Source: JAFNAG01 sp963824985
Lineage (GTDB): Bacteria; Acidobacteriota; UBA6911
Length of the DNA: 64,000 nucleotides
Assembly: GCA_963824985.1 (NCBI GenBank)
Contig: CAWGRQ010000002.1
Coordinates: 1 to 64,000, forward strand
Reading direction: 5' to 3'
In this document: positions 51,750 through 60,640 of the stretch, piece after piece
Layout of the letters: each line of letters begins with the position of its first letter
Numbering within the stretch: the first letter of the stretch is position 1
Program-made: the position numbers and the translations under genes
The notes under the pieces: model-generated
The model's input: only the letters and a program-made list of their open reading frames with translations
Told to the model about the DNA's origin: nothing
Databases searched by the model: none

Positions 51750-54023
51750 TCATCTGTGTGCCACGCTGAGGCCGATGCGGAAGCGGACCGGCAAGGCCGG
51801 GTAGCCGAGAACTTCCATGTAGTTCCGGTCAAGAGCATTATCAACTGCAGCAAACACGACAGCTCCGGAGAACAGCCGGAAGCTGGCCAGCAGGTCCAGA
51901 GTGCCGTATGCGGGGTTGCGGTTCAGATCCAGACCAAGAAAGTCGGAATCGATGCGGCTGCCCACGACGCTTGCGGCGGCACGAAACGTCCAGCGGCGTG
52001 GCTTCCAGGTCAACTCGAGACGCCCGGAATGGCGAGGGCGGCGCAACAGCGGCTGGCCCGCGGCGTAGATCGGGTCGGAAGGCGCTTCATTTTCGAGGAC
52101 CAGTGAATCCAGGAAGGTGTACGACCCGGCGATTTCCAGGTCCAGGCCCAGGGCCTGCCTGAAGCTGGTCTCGAGACCCCGGGCGCGGCTTTTGCCGACA
52201 TTGACGAATGTCCCTGCGAACGTTGCAATGTCGGTAACTATATATCCGATCTGATTACGATAGTGGTTTGTGAAGAAGGTCGCTTCCACTATCCCCCCGC
52301 CGCCGAAATGCTGCTCGAAGCCAAAGTCGAAGCTTCTCGATTCCTCCGATTTCAGGTTCGGATTTCCAAGGAAAAAGGGTGATTTGCTGAACGACTCCAC
52401 CAGGGTCGGTTCCTTGATTCCCATGCCGAAATTGGCCTTTATCCTGGTCAGCCCGAACGAACTGTCTGCTGCCGGCTGGTGAAGGTGCCAGGCCAGCGAC
52501 AGGCGCGGGACCGCAGAGAAGCCGAAGCTGGCGTTGTGTTCGAGGCGCACACCCGCCGCCGCGAAGAAGCGCCTGCCCATCATCCATTGATCCTGAGCGA
52601 AACCGGCGAAGTTGTCGCGCACGGCATCCCGCGGATTGTCCGCCGGGTCGCCGGCGGTCCCGGTTTCGTGCTCGTATTCGGCTCCCGCCGTCAGCAGGTG
52701 GGTGTGCGGCAGGGACAGGTCGAAGTGATAATCGATCTTCTGGCGCCGGCTCCGGTTGAGCGTCTGGTAAGGAAAATCGTAAAGAGTGTAAGGGGAGATA
52801 CGATCCCGGTATTTGGGAACGAAGGTTCCCGTGTCGACGCTGTCCTCGGAAAACTGCCTGGAATCGCTGACTGAGTATGACCATATCTGGGTCCAGGTGG
52901 AGCTGCTCGAAAGCGTAAAGGTGATTCCGCCCGCCAGATTGCGATGCCGGAAATAGGCGTCGGAATCGGCGGGATAAAATGTCCACTGGCCGGGAACCCC
53001 GGCGCGCCCGGCGTCGCCGCGGAACACGACGCGCAGCTGACTTTTCGGGGTGGTTGCAATCCCGAGATTGCCGCTGATCGTCGTATTATTAAAGGATCCG
53101 TTGAGAACCTGGTTGTCGGTGTCCAGGCGCGCAAATGCTGCCGCATAGTCGACCCGGTTTCCCTTGCCCTCGACCCCGGCCTCGTACCGGAAAGTCGAGA
53201 ACCGGCCCCCTTCGAGCGAGAAGAAGGGGCGCGGCTCCAGCCCTTCACTGCTCCCCCGGTGCGTGAAGATCTGAATGACGCCGGCCATGGCGTCGGATCC
53301 GTAGAGGGCGCTCTGGGGGCCGCGCACGATTTCGATGCGATCGATGTCAGATGTCGACAAGCCGGCAAAATTGATGCTCCCGCCGGGTTGGTTGATCGGG
53401 ATACCGTCGATCAACACCTTGGTGTAATCCGATTCTCCTCCCCTTGTAAAAAGCGATACCAGCTGGCCGTTCGCGCCGTTCTGGGCAATGGTAAGGCCCG
53501 TGACCCTGCGGAGGGCATCCGTTACAGTGCCAACGCCTTCGCGCGCGAGCTCCTGCCCGCTGATTATGCTAATACTGCTTCCGACCTGGGCCAGCGGGGT
53601 CTCCGTGCGCGCTGCAGTCACCACAATTTCTTCCCGGATGGATGCTACCGCCAACGTTATGGACAGAGCAGGAGTGGCGGCGCCGACCTGCAACGGCTGG
53701 CTCCGGAGCGGAGCCAGTCCCGGGGCTGTGACATCGACGGCATACTCTCCGTCCGGAAGGCTGAATCTTGCTGTGCCCTGGGCGTCCGTCACCGCCGAAA
53801 TTCCCGGCGATCCCGGTTTTGTGCGGATGTCGATGAGCGCCCGCGGCACCGGGCGGCCACCCTGGTCGACTACCATTACCGTCAACCGCCGCGTCGTTTC
53901 CTGCCATGCCCACGCCGGAGAGGAAGCAAGCAGCAATGGAATGATACAGAACGCGAAACGGGCGGGGAAAAAAGGTCTCCGCGGCGCGTGTCCCGCGGCG
54001 GGCGGTTTGCGGCATGTATTCAC
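51750..54023 (-). CDS. btuB: BtuB-like TonB-dependent outer-membrane receptor
   Basis: 757 residues from GTG 54023, which overlaps the btuD stop in GTGA. Signal peptide FAFCIIPLLLASSPAWA. A CarboxypepD_reg domain (RLTVMVVDQGGRPVPRALID) is followed by the plug (IVVTAARTETPLAQVGSSIS, VTDALRRVTGLTIAQNG, DIDRIEIVRGPQSALYGSDA) and a 22-strand-type barrel. The plug signature IEIVRGPQSALYGSDAMAGV-type match places it among vitamin B12/siderophore receptors; the cobalamin riboswitch and btuFCD make B12 the likely ligand. An open frame continues upstream into btuD to 54287, but that is a read-through in a frameshifted gene. Confidence 0.9.
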   Translation of the reverse strand: MNTCRKPPAAGHAPRRPFFPARFAFCIIPLLLASSPAWAWQETTRRLTVMVVDQGGRPVPRALIDIRTKPGSPGISAVTDAQGTARFSLPDGEYAVDVTAPGLAPLRSQPLQVGAATPALSITLAVASIREEIVVTAARTETPLAQVGSSISIISGQELAREGVGTVTDALRRVTGLTIAQNGANGQLVSLFTRGGESDYTKVLIDGIPINQPGGSINFAGLSTSDIDRIEIVRGPQSALYGSDAMAGVIQIFTHRGSSEGLEPRPFFSLEGGRFSTFRYEAGVEGKGNRVDYAAAFARLDTDNQVLNGSFNNTTISGNLGIATTPKSQLRVVFRGDAGRAGVPGQWTFYPADSDAYFRHRNLAGGITFTLSSSSTWTQIWSYSVSDSRQFSEDSVDTGTFVPKYRDRISPYTLYDFPYQTLNRSRRQKIDYHFDLSLPHTHLLTAGAEYEHETGTAGDPADNPRDAVRDNFAGFAQDQWMMGRRFFAAAGVRLEHNASFGFSAVPRLSLAWHLHQPAADSSFGLTRIKANFGMGIKEPTLVESFSKSPFFLGNPNLKSEESRSFDFGFEQHFGGGGIVEATFFTNHYRNQIGYIVTDIATFAGTFVNVGKSRARGLETSFRQALGLDLEIAGSYTFLDSLVLENEAPSDPIYAAGQPLLRRPRHSGRLELTWKPRRWTFRAAASVVGSRIDSDFLGLDLNRNPAYGTLDLLASFRLFSGAVVFAAVDNALDRNYMEVLGYPALPVRFRIGLSVAHR

Positions 54024-54832
54024 GGCAGTCTCCGTTCTTCGATGAGTGGCAAGACTTCGGGTGTTCCATCCGGCAGCGTGCGGACCTCGAAGTTCGAGGC
54101 CGAAAAGTTGGCTGAGATTGTCCCGAGTGATCACATCGCGGACCCCGCCCTGGATGCGGATCGCCCCTTCCGACATCAGGGCGATGCGGTCGGCAAAGCC
54201 GGCCAGCAGGTGAATTTCGTGCGAAACGACGAGCGTCGCGATCCCGCGCGTTCGCGTCAGGCGGCGGACCAGGCGCAGCAATTCCACCTGGATAGTTGAT
54301 GTCCAGATTCGCGGTCAGTTCGTCGAGCAGCAGGATTTCCGCTTCCTGAACCAGCGCCCGCGCCAGGAGCAGGCGCTGTTTTTCGCCGCCGGAGAGCTCA
54401 CAGACGCGCACATCTCGAGACGAGGTTAACTGGGTCATTTCCAGCGCCGCCAGGGTGATGTCGTCGTCGCGAGCGCTCTCGAATCCGAACAACGACAGGT
54501 GCGGGGATCGTCCCTGCAGGGCGAACTGCATCACGGTCAGCTGAGAGCCGTCGCCGGAACTCTGGGGAACCATGGCGATGTGACGCGCGATCTCCCTGCG
54601 GGGCAGCGCTGCCATGGGCTTTACCCCCTTGAGCCACACGCTTCCGGATGCCGGCTTCAACAGGCCGCACAGTAGCCGCAGCACGGTTGTCTTTCCCGAA
54701 CCGTTGGGTCCTATGATTCCGGTCATCGTTCCGGGATGGAGGGCGAGCGTGAAGATTGCGCACCACCGGCTTCCGGTAGGAAAAGCACACATCCCGGGCT
54801 TCCAGAGCCGGCAAGTCATCGGTCCGGTTCAT
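54020..54832 (-). CDS. btuD: BtuD-type cobalamin ABC ATPase, three +1 frameshifts
   Basis: Read across three frames, a complete ATPase of about 269 residues. Start ATG 54832 after GGAGGAGCGGACT: MNRTDDLPALEARDVCFSYR, then shift near 54753 to LHPGTMTGIIGPNGSGKTT (Walker A), VCELSGGEKQRLLLARALV (ABC signature) and EILLLDELTANLDINY (Walker B). A shift near 54293 then leads to VELLRLVRRL, VVSHEIHLLAGFADRIALM and DNLSQLFGLE, and one near 54098 to FEVRTLPDGTPEVLP and a TGA stop overlapping btuB. All three are single extra bases. The conserved parts argue for sequence error over decay. Confidence 0.85.
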
Positions 54833-55879
54833 AGTCCGCTCCTCCGCCGCGAAAGGTAAACAAACAAAGGAGCGCCGAACAGCGCGGTAATGACGCCGAC
54901 CGGCAATTCGGAGGGCGAAAGGAGCGTGCGGGCCAGGGTATCGGCAAGCAGTGTGAAAATGGCGCCGAACAGAAAGACGGCCGGGAACAGGATACGGTTG
55001 TCGCTGCCGAACATCATTCGTGCCAGGTGAGGACAGATGAGCCCGATGTAGGCGATCGGACCGCTCACCGAAACCACCGCGCCCGTGATGAGCGACGCAA
55101 CAAGGTAGACGCGCGACCTTGACGCGGCGCACCTCGACGCCCAGGATCAGGGCGTCTTCTTCGCCCAGGGAGATCAGGTTCAGGCTGCGGGACAACAGGA
55201 TAGAGCAGTAAAAATCCCGCCAACACGACCGCCGCGACCACGTAGATGGAGGCATCGACGGGGCGGCTCAGATCGCCGATCAGCCAGTAGAAAATGCCGC
55301 GCAGATCGGCCTGGCTGGTGCTCGTGAGCAGGATGACATTGATGGATGAAATAAACGAGGCCAGAACAATGCCGGCCAGCAGCAGGCGCTGAGAGCCTTC
55401 GCCGGATCGGCCGCTGCCTCCGGCCAGGAAGTAGACGGCGGCGACGACCACGGCAGCGCCGGCGAAGGCCGCAACCGGACGCCCGTATGCAAGCCCCGCC
55501 GCCGCTTCAGCGGCTCCCCACGAGGCGGCGGATATGGAATAGAGAATCGTTCCGAAAGAAGCCCCCGTGGAGACGCCCAGGACAAAAGGATCGGCCAGAG
55601 GATTGCGCAGCAGCGACTGGAATGCCGTCCCCGCTACCGCGAGAGCCGCTCCGACCAGAGAACCGAGAAAGATGCGGGGCAGACGAACCGAAAAGAGGAT
55701 GGTGGCGAGCGGATCATCGGGTGTGTAATACCCCGCCATGCGCTGTCCCAACAGGCGAAATACCTGCCCGGGGGGATCGTCACGCTGCCGACGGTGAGGG
55801 CAAACAACACGGTGCCGCACCACGCGAACAAGAGCGCCAGGCTGACGGCGGCGATGCGGCTGCGGGAAAGACGGTTCAT
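54829..55879 (-). CDS. btuC: BtuC-type cobalamin ABC permease, frameshifted
   Basis: Inner-membrane permease of the vitamin B12 importer, about 349 residues once frames are joined. Start ATG 55879 overlaps the btuF stop (ATGA). Segments: SRSRIAAVSLALLFAWCGTV, then a -1 shift near 55770 to VFRLLGQRMAGYYTPDDPLA and LRNPLADPFVLGVSTGASFG; a +1 shift near 55205 to LNLISLGEEDALILGVEVRR; and a +1 shift near 55115 to VSGPIAYIGLICPHLARMMF and a stop overlapping btuD. Total length 1051 is 3n+1, consistent with that sum. Family motifs are all intact. Confidence 0.85.
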
Positions 55880-56826
55880 CGGAATCGCTCCGGATGAAGT
55901 TTGCGTGCCAGTTCCTCGACGCCGTCCACAAAACGCGGAGAGGGATGCTGCAGGACTTCCCCCAGGACATACACGCGACCCCGCTTCACGGCACTCAGGG
56001 TTTTCCAGCCGGCGATCTGCCTGAGATCCGGCAGAGGTTTCCCCGGATGGTTGACCGTGAGGATCACATCCGGATCCTGGGCCAGCAGCTGTTCAAGGCT
56101 GTAACGCGGATAGAATTCATCGCTATCGGCCGAAATGGAAAGTACGTCCGCCAGGCGGAGAACATCGTTCTCGAAGGTCATGCGGCCGGGGGCCAGCAAG
56201 GGATCGAACCAGGTGACGAAGAATGCGCGCGTCGGCGGCAGGCCGGCGAGACGCCGTTTGACCTCCTGCAGGCGCGCCTGCATGTCTTCCACCAGGCGCG
56301 CGCCTTCTGCGGCCCGATCGGTAATGCGCCCGATCGCCAGCGTCGTTTCAAAGATCCCGTCCACCGAGCGCGGCGCCGTAACGTAGACGGGCAGTCCCAG
56401 CTCCGCCAGCTTGTAGACCGCAGCCCGATCGTTTCCCGCGGTCGAAGCGATGACCAGGTCGGGCCGTGCGGCGAGAATGACTTCGTAGCCGGGATTCAGC
56501 AGGCTGCCGATTTTCGGTTTGCTTCTGGCGTCCTCGGGCCAGTCACAGTGAGTGGTGACACCGATCAGGCGGTCGTCGGCCCCGATCAGGTAAAGTACCT
56601 CGGTGACGCTGGGCGCCAGCGAGATGATCCGCTGCGGCCGTTGGGGAAGGGTGACCGCCCTGCCCAGGCCATCGCGGTACGTGATCGCCGATGCCGGTTG
56701 GCTGGCGGATTGGGCCGCCGATGCCTGCCTGTCGGGCCGGCGGCCCGAGCACGAAACCATCGACTGCGGCAGAGTAAGGCAAATCAACGCCAGGAGGGTG
56801 GAGAATCGAGAACGCTTGCAGGGCAT
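55876..56826 (-). CDS. btuF: BtuF-type cobalamin-binding protein
   Basis: 316 residues from ATG 56826. Periplasmic binding protein of class III. N-terminal signal ending QSMVSCSGRR: a likely lipobox Cys, so probably a lipoprotein. Typical features: RIISLAPSVTEVLYLIGADD, GVTTHCDWPEDARS, IGSLLNPGYEVILAARPDLV, and WFDPLLAPGRMTFENDVLRL. First gene of the btu operon, directly behind a cobalamin riboswitch (44 bases from the element to the start). Overlaps btuC by four bases. No frameshift. Confidence 0.92.
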   Translation of the reverse strand: MPCKRSRFSTLLALICLTLPQSMVSCSGRRPDRQASAAQSASQPASAITYRDGLGRAVTLPQRPQRIISLAPSVTEVLYLIGADDRLIGVTTHCDWPEDARSKPKIGSLLNPGYEVILAARPDLVIASTAGNDRAAVYKLAELGLPVYVTAPRSVDGIFETTLAIGRITDRAAEGARLVEDMQARLQEVKRRLAGLPPTRAFFVTWFDPLLAPGRMTFENDVLRLADVLSISADSDEFYPRYSLEQLLAQDPDVILTVNHPGKPLPDLRQIAGWKTLSAVKRGRVYVLGEVLQHPSPRFVDGVEELARKLHPERFR

Positions 56827-56839
56827 TCCAGGTCTCTTT

Positions 56840-56854
56840 CTCGCGAAGAGCGAG
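56840..56854 (-). promoter_or_regulatory. Small hairpin next to the btuF ribosome-binding region
   Basis: CTCGC, five-base loop, GCGAG lies between the cobalamin riboswitch and the btuF start. It may be part of the switching element that hides or frees the ribosome site, but this is only inferred from position. A T6 run sits just before it on the minus strand. Confidence 0.4.
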
Positions 56855-56870
56855 CTGAAAAAACAGGATG

Positions 56871-57055
56871 AGGCAGGTTTCCTGACTCTCGGGTCGTTGC
56901 CGGGCTTCTCGCCTTCCCCGTCTGATATCAACGAGTGGCGGGCTACTCCAGTGGCTGTTGCAGGCCGCAGAAGCCGGCTCTCCGAATACAGTGGCGGGAC
57001 CGCGTGGGATTCACACCCACTTCCCTATTACCCCCGAAACGGGGCACCTCAATCC
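56871..57055 (-). promoter_or_regulatory. Cobalamin (AdoCbl) riboswitch
   Basis: On the minus strand the element reads from GAGGTGCC through GGGAAGTGGGTGTGAATCCC, then GTCCCGCCACTGT, and ends AGTCAGGAAACCTGCC. This is the complete B12-box pattern of the AdoCbl class. Bound adenosylcobalamin normally lowers expression of the downstream import genes, here btuFCDB. The spacing to btuF (44 bases) fits translation control. Very secure recognition. Confidence 0.95.
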
Positions 57056-57335
57056 GCAATGTAAAGAACCAATGTTCCTTTCTATCATTACCACCAGCCG
57101 CAGGCGGCTGTCAAAACTATTCTCACCAGGAACTCGTTATGCACATGATTACCCTATGCTTGATACGCTGCGCCATGCTCGATGCCAGTCGCTTGAAAAA
57201 GGCGCCGGTCAGCACCTTCAGCTTTGCTCTCGCCCTGACGCGAGTTTTGGCTTAGCTTACAGATCGTAGCAGTGCTCGCGGTTTCGCACATAAAACGCAT
57301 CAGGCCGGCTGGATACGAGGGAAGAGCGTGGCGGC

Positions 57336-57572
57336 TCAGTGATGCATTTTCAGGAGACCGTTCACCGACAGATCTTCATCAATCAATGGCCAGTGAATCC
57401 CATAACCCCCGGGCGACAGCTCGGCATCCAGCCGTTCCTGCTGCGTGGCCGCCGCCAGCCTTTTGGAACATTTCTCCCACGGAATCCGCAGCCGACGCTC
57501 GCCAAGCACCAGGATCAGCGCCTCTGGCGTCAGCTCGATTCCGGTTGCGGTGACCGGTTCAGTTGCCTGCAT
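57336..57572 (-). CDS. DUF2442-domain protein
   Basis: 78 residues from ATG 57572. DUF2442 motifs: LTPEALILVLGERRLRIPWE, and the strongly typical GGYGIHWPLIDEDLSVNGLL at the C-terminus. DUF2442 proteins usually follow a DUF4160 protein in what is thought to be a toxin-antitoxin-like pair. Just upstream, in another frame and overlapping, is sequence that could be the tail of such a partner (REVRKIIFDHFDLIVGEWER), but its N-terminus is missing. So the pair is probably broken. Confidence 0.75.
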   Translation of the reverse strand: MQATEPVTATGIELTPEALILVLGERRLRIPWEKCSKRLAAATQQERLDAELSPGGYGIHWPLIDEDLSVNGLLKMHH

Positions 57573-57691
57573 TCCCTTTGCCCCCAAAACTCCTCTCCCA
57601 TTCTCCCACGATCAAGTCAAAGTGGTCAAAAATGATCTTGCGCACTTCCCGGCGCAGGCGGGGCGTCAAGTTATAGGACCATCATGGTTCG

Positions 57692-57859
57692 AAGCTGGCG
57701 GCGCGGGGCGGGAAGAACGCCAAGAAGCGCGCCATGGTGGCCGTGGCGCGCAAACTCGGGGTACTGTTACACCGGCTATGGGCGACGGGAGAAGTCTACG
57801 AGCCGCTGCACGACGCAACGCGGACAAACGAGGCGCTGGCAGCGGCAGCCAGGGCGTAG
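57692..57859 (+). pseudogene. IS110-family transposase C-terminal remnant
   Basis: An open stretch of 55 codons ending in TAG 57857-57859 reads GGKNAKKRAMVAVARKLGVL and LHRLWATGEVYEPL, then a variable tail. This is the usual end of IS110/IS116/IS902 transposases, after the catalytic serine region. The rest of the transposase and element ends are missing. The frame is not the longest here, so it is easily overlooked. It lies between DUF2442 and the MNT/HepT pair, both damaged. Confidence 0.75.
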
Positions 57860-57929
57860 GCAACTAAAAGGATAACGAGCATGGGTACAGGTTAACCAGG
57901 TACCCAAGCCCTATGTGCCTCCTCTGTCA

Positions 57930-58050
57930 AGAACCCAACATTACCTGGAGAGCATTCTCGGAGTGCCGCGAGGTGGACCTGGTATTGCGGGACGGCATCA
58001 AGCCGGCGTTGAAAGATCGCATTCTGCGGGAAGCGATCTATGCCGCCTAG
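57930..58050 (+). pseudogene. MNT-type antitoxin (nucleotidyltransferase) C-terminal remnant
   Basis: The last ~40 residues of an MntA-like protein: QHYLESILGVP in one frame and EVDLVLRDGIKPALKDRILR, EAIYAA in the next, joined by a +1 shift near 57970. The catalytic GSxxxD region at the N-terminus is absent. The TAG stop at 58048-58050 overlaps the hepT start by 11 bases, the normal arrangement. So the antitoxin of a HepT/MntA pair has been lost while the toxin remains. Confidence 0.7.
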
Positions 58051-58387
58051 AGATTGGGCTTTCCGGATCCAGGACATCCTCGACGCCATCGCCAAAATCC
58101 GGCGCTACGTTTCTGATGTCGATTTTGAGACCTTTGAAAACGACGAAGAGATCATGGATGCCGTCATCCACAATCTCACCGTCATCGGTGAAGCCGCCAA
58201 TCACATCCCCGGGGAAATCACCGGCCTCTATCCCGAAATCCCCTGGCGTCAGATGGTCGATCTGCGTAATTTCACTGTTCATGCCTACTGGAATCTGAAG
58301 CCTTCGGTCATCTGGGACACCGCCAAAAACGACTTGCCCCCGCTTGTGGAGTCCCTGGGCAAACTCCTGCCCGAGTCCAACGGATGA
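58040..58387 (+). CDS. HepT-like HEPN toxin (DUF86)
   Basis: 115 residues, full length. HEPN RNases of the HepT type have an Rx4-6H motif; here RNFTVH in VDLRNFTVHAYWN. Other features: AFRIQDILDAIAKIRRYV, VIHNLTVIGEAANHIP, and a C-terminal DLPPLVESLGKLL. Start ATG 58040. Its MNT antitoxin is broken upstream, so either the toxin is inactive, or its neutralising partner lies elsewhere. The gene itself looks intact. Confidence 0.85.
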   Translation: MPPRDWAFRIQDILDAIAKIRRYVSDVDFETFENDEEIMDAVIHNLTVIGEAANHIPGEITGLYPEIPWRQMVDLRNFTVHAYWNLKPSVIWDTAKNDLPPLVESLGKLLPESNG

Positions 58388-58870
58388 AGCGTGGCACCCG
58401 TGTTGCGGGCAGGCCCCGGGCGCGCCGATCGCATGACTCCGATGCCCTCACGTGCAGGGAAAATGCCTTGATTAAGGGGATATCAGCATATGGACCGGCG
58501 CGCGATCGCCGTTCCTGGGGCTTCTCAGAGCCTGATGTGTCGGGACTCGACACGCACGCGCGGGAAAACAAGAGGAAATGCCCGAAAACCCGATTTTATT
58601 ATGAGCGCCTTCCCGCCGCCCGATTGGCAGCGAAGCGTTTCGCGTGGATGGCCTCCGCGGCGCCACCCCTCCACGGCTAAAACCTTACCATCAGAAAACA
58701 GGGGCGAAAATCGCGGCTAAGAGGGTTCCCGGGGCCATTCCCGAGGATTATCCAATGAGCATTCAGGCACTTCGCGTGGTCCGTCCCCGATCCCCAAATC
58801 TTTCAGCGAACAGCACTGACATAAGAGCGTATTAAACGCGCGCCCTGCATGATTTCATGGCACAGGAGTA
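58388..58870. other. Gene-free stretch
   Basis: About 480 bp with no convincing gene on either strand; the open frames are short, of odd composition and without ribosome sites. No repeat or hairpin stands out. Confidence 0.4.
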
Positions 58871-60640
58871 CTATCGCATTGCTGCCGATGTATCTTCAAC
58901 TCCTGGCCGAGCCCGGGCACGGTACCCGGGACGCGCTCGGATCCTGACATCTGGCCGGCTAACCTCAACGCGAATTCGGTGATAACTGTCGTTGCCACCC
59001 TGTTGTGTGGGGTAATAGCAGATCATGTATTGATGGCGCAATTCCCCCGCGATCTCCATGAAGGCATTCCTGAGATTGGGAATCGTCTCGGCGTTGTAGT
59101 GGCGCCCGCCGCCTCTCTCGCACAAATCGAGCAAGTACTGAGCGTTTTTTGAATATATCTCCCCGATATTCGGCATCATAAGGTAGCGATTCCTCGTGTC
59201 ATACTGGAGCGCATAAATGAGCACGTCTGATTCTTCGATTTTTGCGAGTGTGCTTTGAGCAGTCGCCAGCCGGCTCCAGGTGTCCCAGCCGTCCGTAAGG
59301 AGTACAATCGCTTTGCGTCCCGGGATCTTTTTAAGGCGCTCAGTAACAGTGAGGTCCAGCGCATCGTAGAGGCGCGACCATCCCCCAAAAACAATCAAAG
59401 AGAACGCGCGGTACAGCTGCTCCCGATCGTTGGTAAACTCAGAATCGATGTAGACCCAACTGCCATAGGATATGAGCATGAGCCGATCGTCCGGACGTAA
59501 CGCATCCATAAATTCTCTGGCCGCCATCCGAATTTCGGGCCACTTATCTCGGGTACTGCCTGAAATGTCCATGAGCAAAACTACATTGAAGGGCTCGGCC
59601 TCCGGGATAACACGATCAATGGGCTGCTCTTGGCCATCTTCAAAGAGACGAAAGTCTCTCGCTGTCAAGTCCGGAACGAACTTGCCATGCATGTCACTCG
59701 CGACCACTGGGATGTTAACCATTTCAACATCCACTCTCACAAGCGTGGCATGCGCCGACTCCGCCGGCACCTGTACGGGGACTGAGGGAAGGCCGGCTTC
59801 GACTCTCTTTAACTGAGGTTCAAGCGAGAAAGCGCGGTGCCTCCACGTAGGTGGCAAGGTCCATGCGGCGCAGATCGGTGGCAGCGAACCAGTGCTTTTT
59901 TCTTTTTGCAGGAATTGTCGCACAAGTGTATCAGGCGAAGGGGCGACGAGCCGGCCGTCTTTTGATTTTTGCCAAAATCTTGCGCCGCTCCACAACTTGG
60001 CGTCCAGGAGTTTTTCACTGTCACCAGGATTTCGGCTATAAACATCGGCAGGCAAAACAACCGCGATCAATGCTCGGGGCATCACTCCTACATCCGGTCG
60101 ATTTGCGTCGGCGGAATCCCGTTTTCTGCGCGTGTCCCAAGGTGCCACGTTGTACCGGCTATACTCCTCTTCGATCAGAAAAACGAGATCGGCCTTGTCG
60201 GGGGAGTCGGCTAAGGTGTAATTCTTATCTTTCCGAAGTTCCCTTTCGGCTTTGCTTTTCAAGTCGAGTTGAAGCCATCCTGAGGGGCCAATGCCCTGGG
60301 TCGAGCGTCCTAACTCATCCCAATCAGCATGGGAGCGGTCAAGAATGGGACGGTCCTGCGCAAGAATATGGGGGGGAAGCGACAACGAAGGAACGCTATC
60401 AGGGGGATAGATATGAAGAAAGCCCGTGTCCCGCATCAGACAATAAGGAACTCGACCTTTTAAACTGCATTCCGGCAGAGGTCCTGGTGGGCATAGGGTG
60501 AAGAGAGATGAGTCTTGTACCGCAACAACACATATCCTTGACTTCGCTCTAGACTTGGGGGTTTGAACAGCATTAGCCAAAGGAAGCGACAACATCAGGC
60601 CAATGCAGAGCATGCATTGCGGCTTGAGACACCTCAACAT
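58871..60640 (-). CDS. Secreted VWFA-domain protein of acidobacterial type
   Basis: 589 residues with a signal peptide (MLCIGLMLSLPLANAV). The C-terminal half is a VWFA-related domain of the kind that is abundant in acidobacteria: VRVDVEMVNIPVVASDMHGK, LTARDFRLFEDGQEQPI, MIDAS VVLLMDISGSTRDKWP, KAIVLLTDGWDT and the ending YMICYYPTQQGGNDSYHRIR. The N-terminal ~270 residues form a separate region I do not recognise (ADLVFLIEEEYSRYNVAPWD, MPRALIAVVLPADVY). Start ATG 60640 with AGGAG about 9 bases upstream. Probably extracytoplasmic, metal-dependent protein binding. A helpful phylum clue. Confidence 0.85.
   Translation of the reverse strand: MLRCLKPQCMLCIGLMLSLPLANAVQTPKSRAKSRICVVAVQDSSLFTLCPPGPLPECSLKGRVPYCLMRDTGFLHIYPPDSVPSLSLPPHILAQDRPILDRSHADWDELGRSTQGIGPSGWLQLDLKSKAERELRKDKNYTLADSPDKADLVFLIEEEYSRYNVAPWDTRRKRDSADANRPDVGVMPRALIAVVLPADVYSRNPGDSEKLLDAKLWSGARFWQKSKDGRLVAPSPDTLVRQFLQKEKSTGSLPPICAAWTLPPTWRHRAFSLEPQLKRVEAGLPSVPVQVPAESAHATLVRVDVEMVNIPVVASDMHGKFVPDLTARDFRLFEDGQEQPIDRVIPEAEPFNVVLLMDISGSTRDKWPEIRMAAREFMDALRPDDRLMLISYGSWVYIDSEFTNDREQLYRAFSLIVFGGWSRLYDALDLTVTERLKKIPGRKAIVLLTDGWDTWSRLATAQSTLAKIEESDVLIYALQYDTRNRYLMMPNIGEIYSKNAQYLLDLCERGGGRHYNAETIPNLRNAFMEIAGELRHQYMICYYPTQQGGNDSYHRIRVEVSRPDVRIRARPGYRARARPGVEDTSAAMR

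Noticed and set aside
57075..57330. Possible second regulatory RNA upstream of the cobalamin riboswitch
   Set aside because: The B12 element is complete by 57055; the region upstream shows no further conserved box and no clear hairpin, only presumably the promoter.
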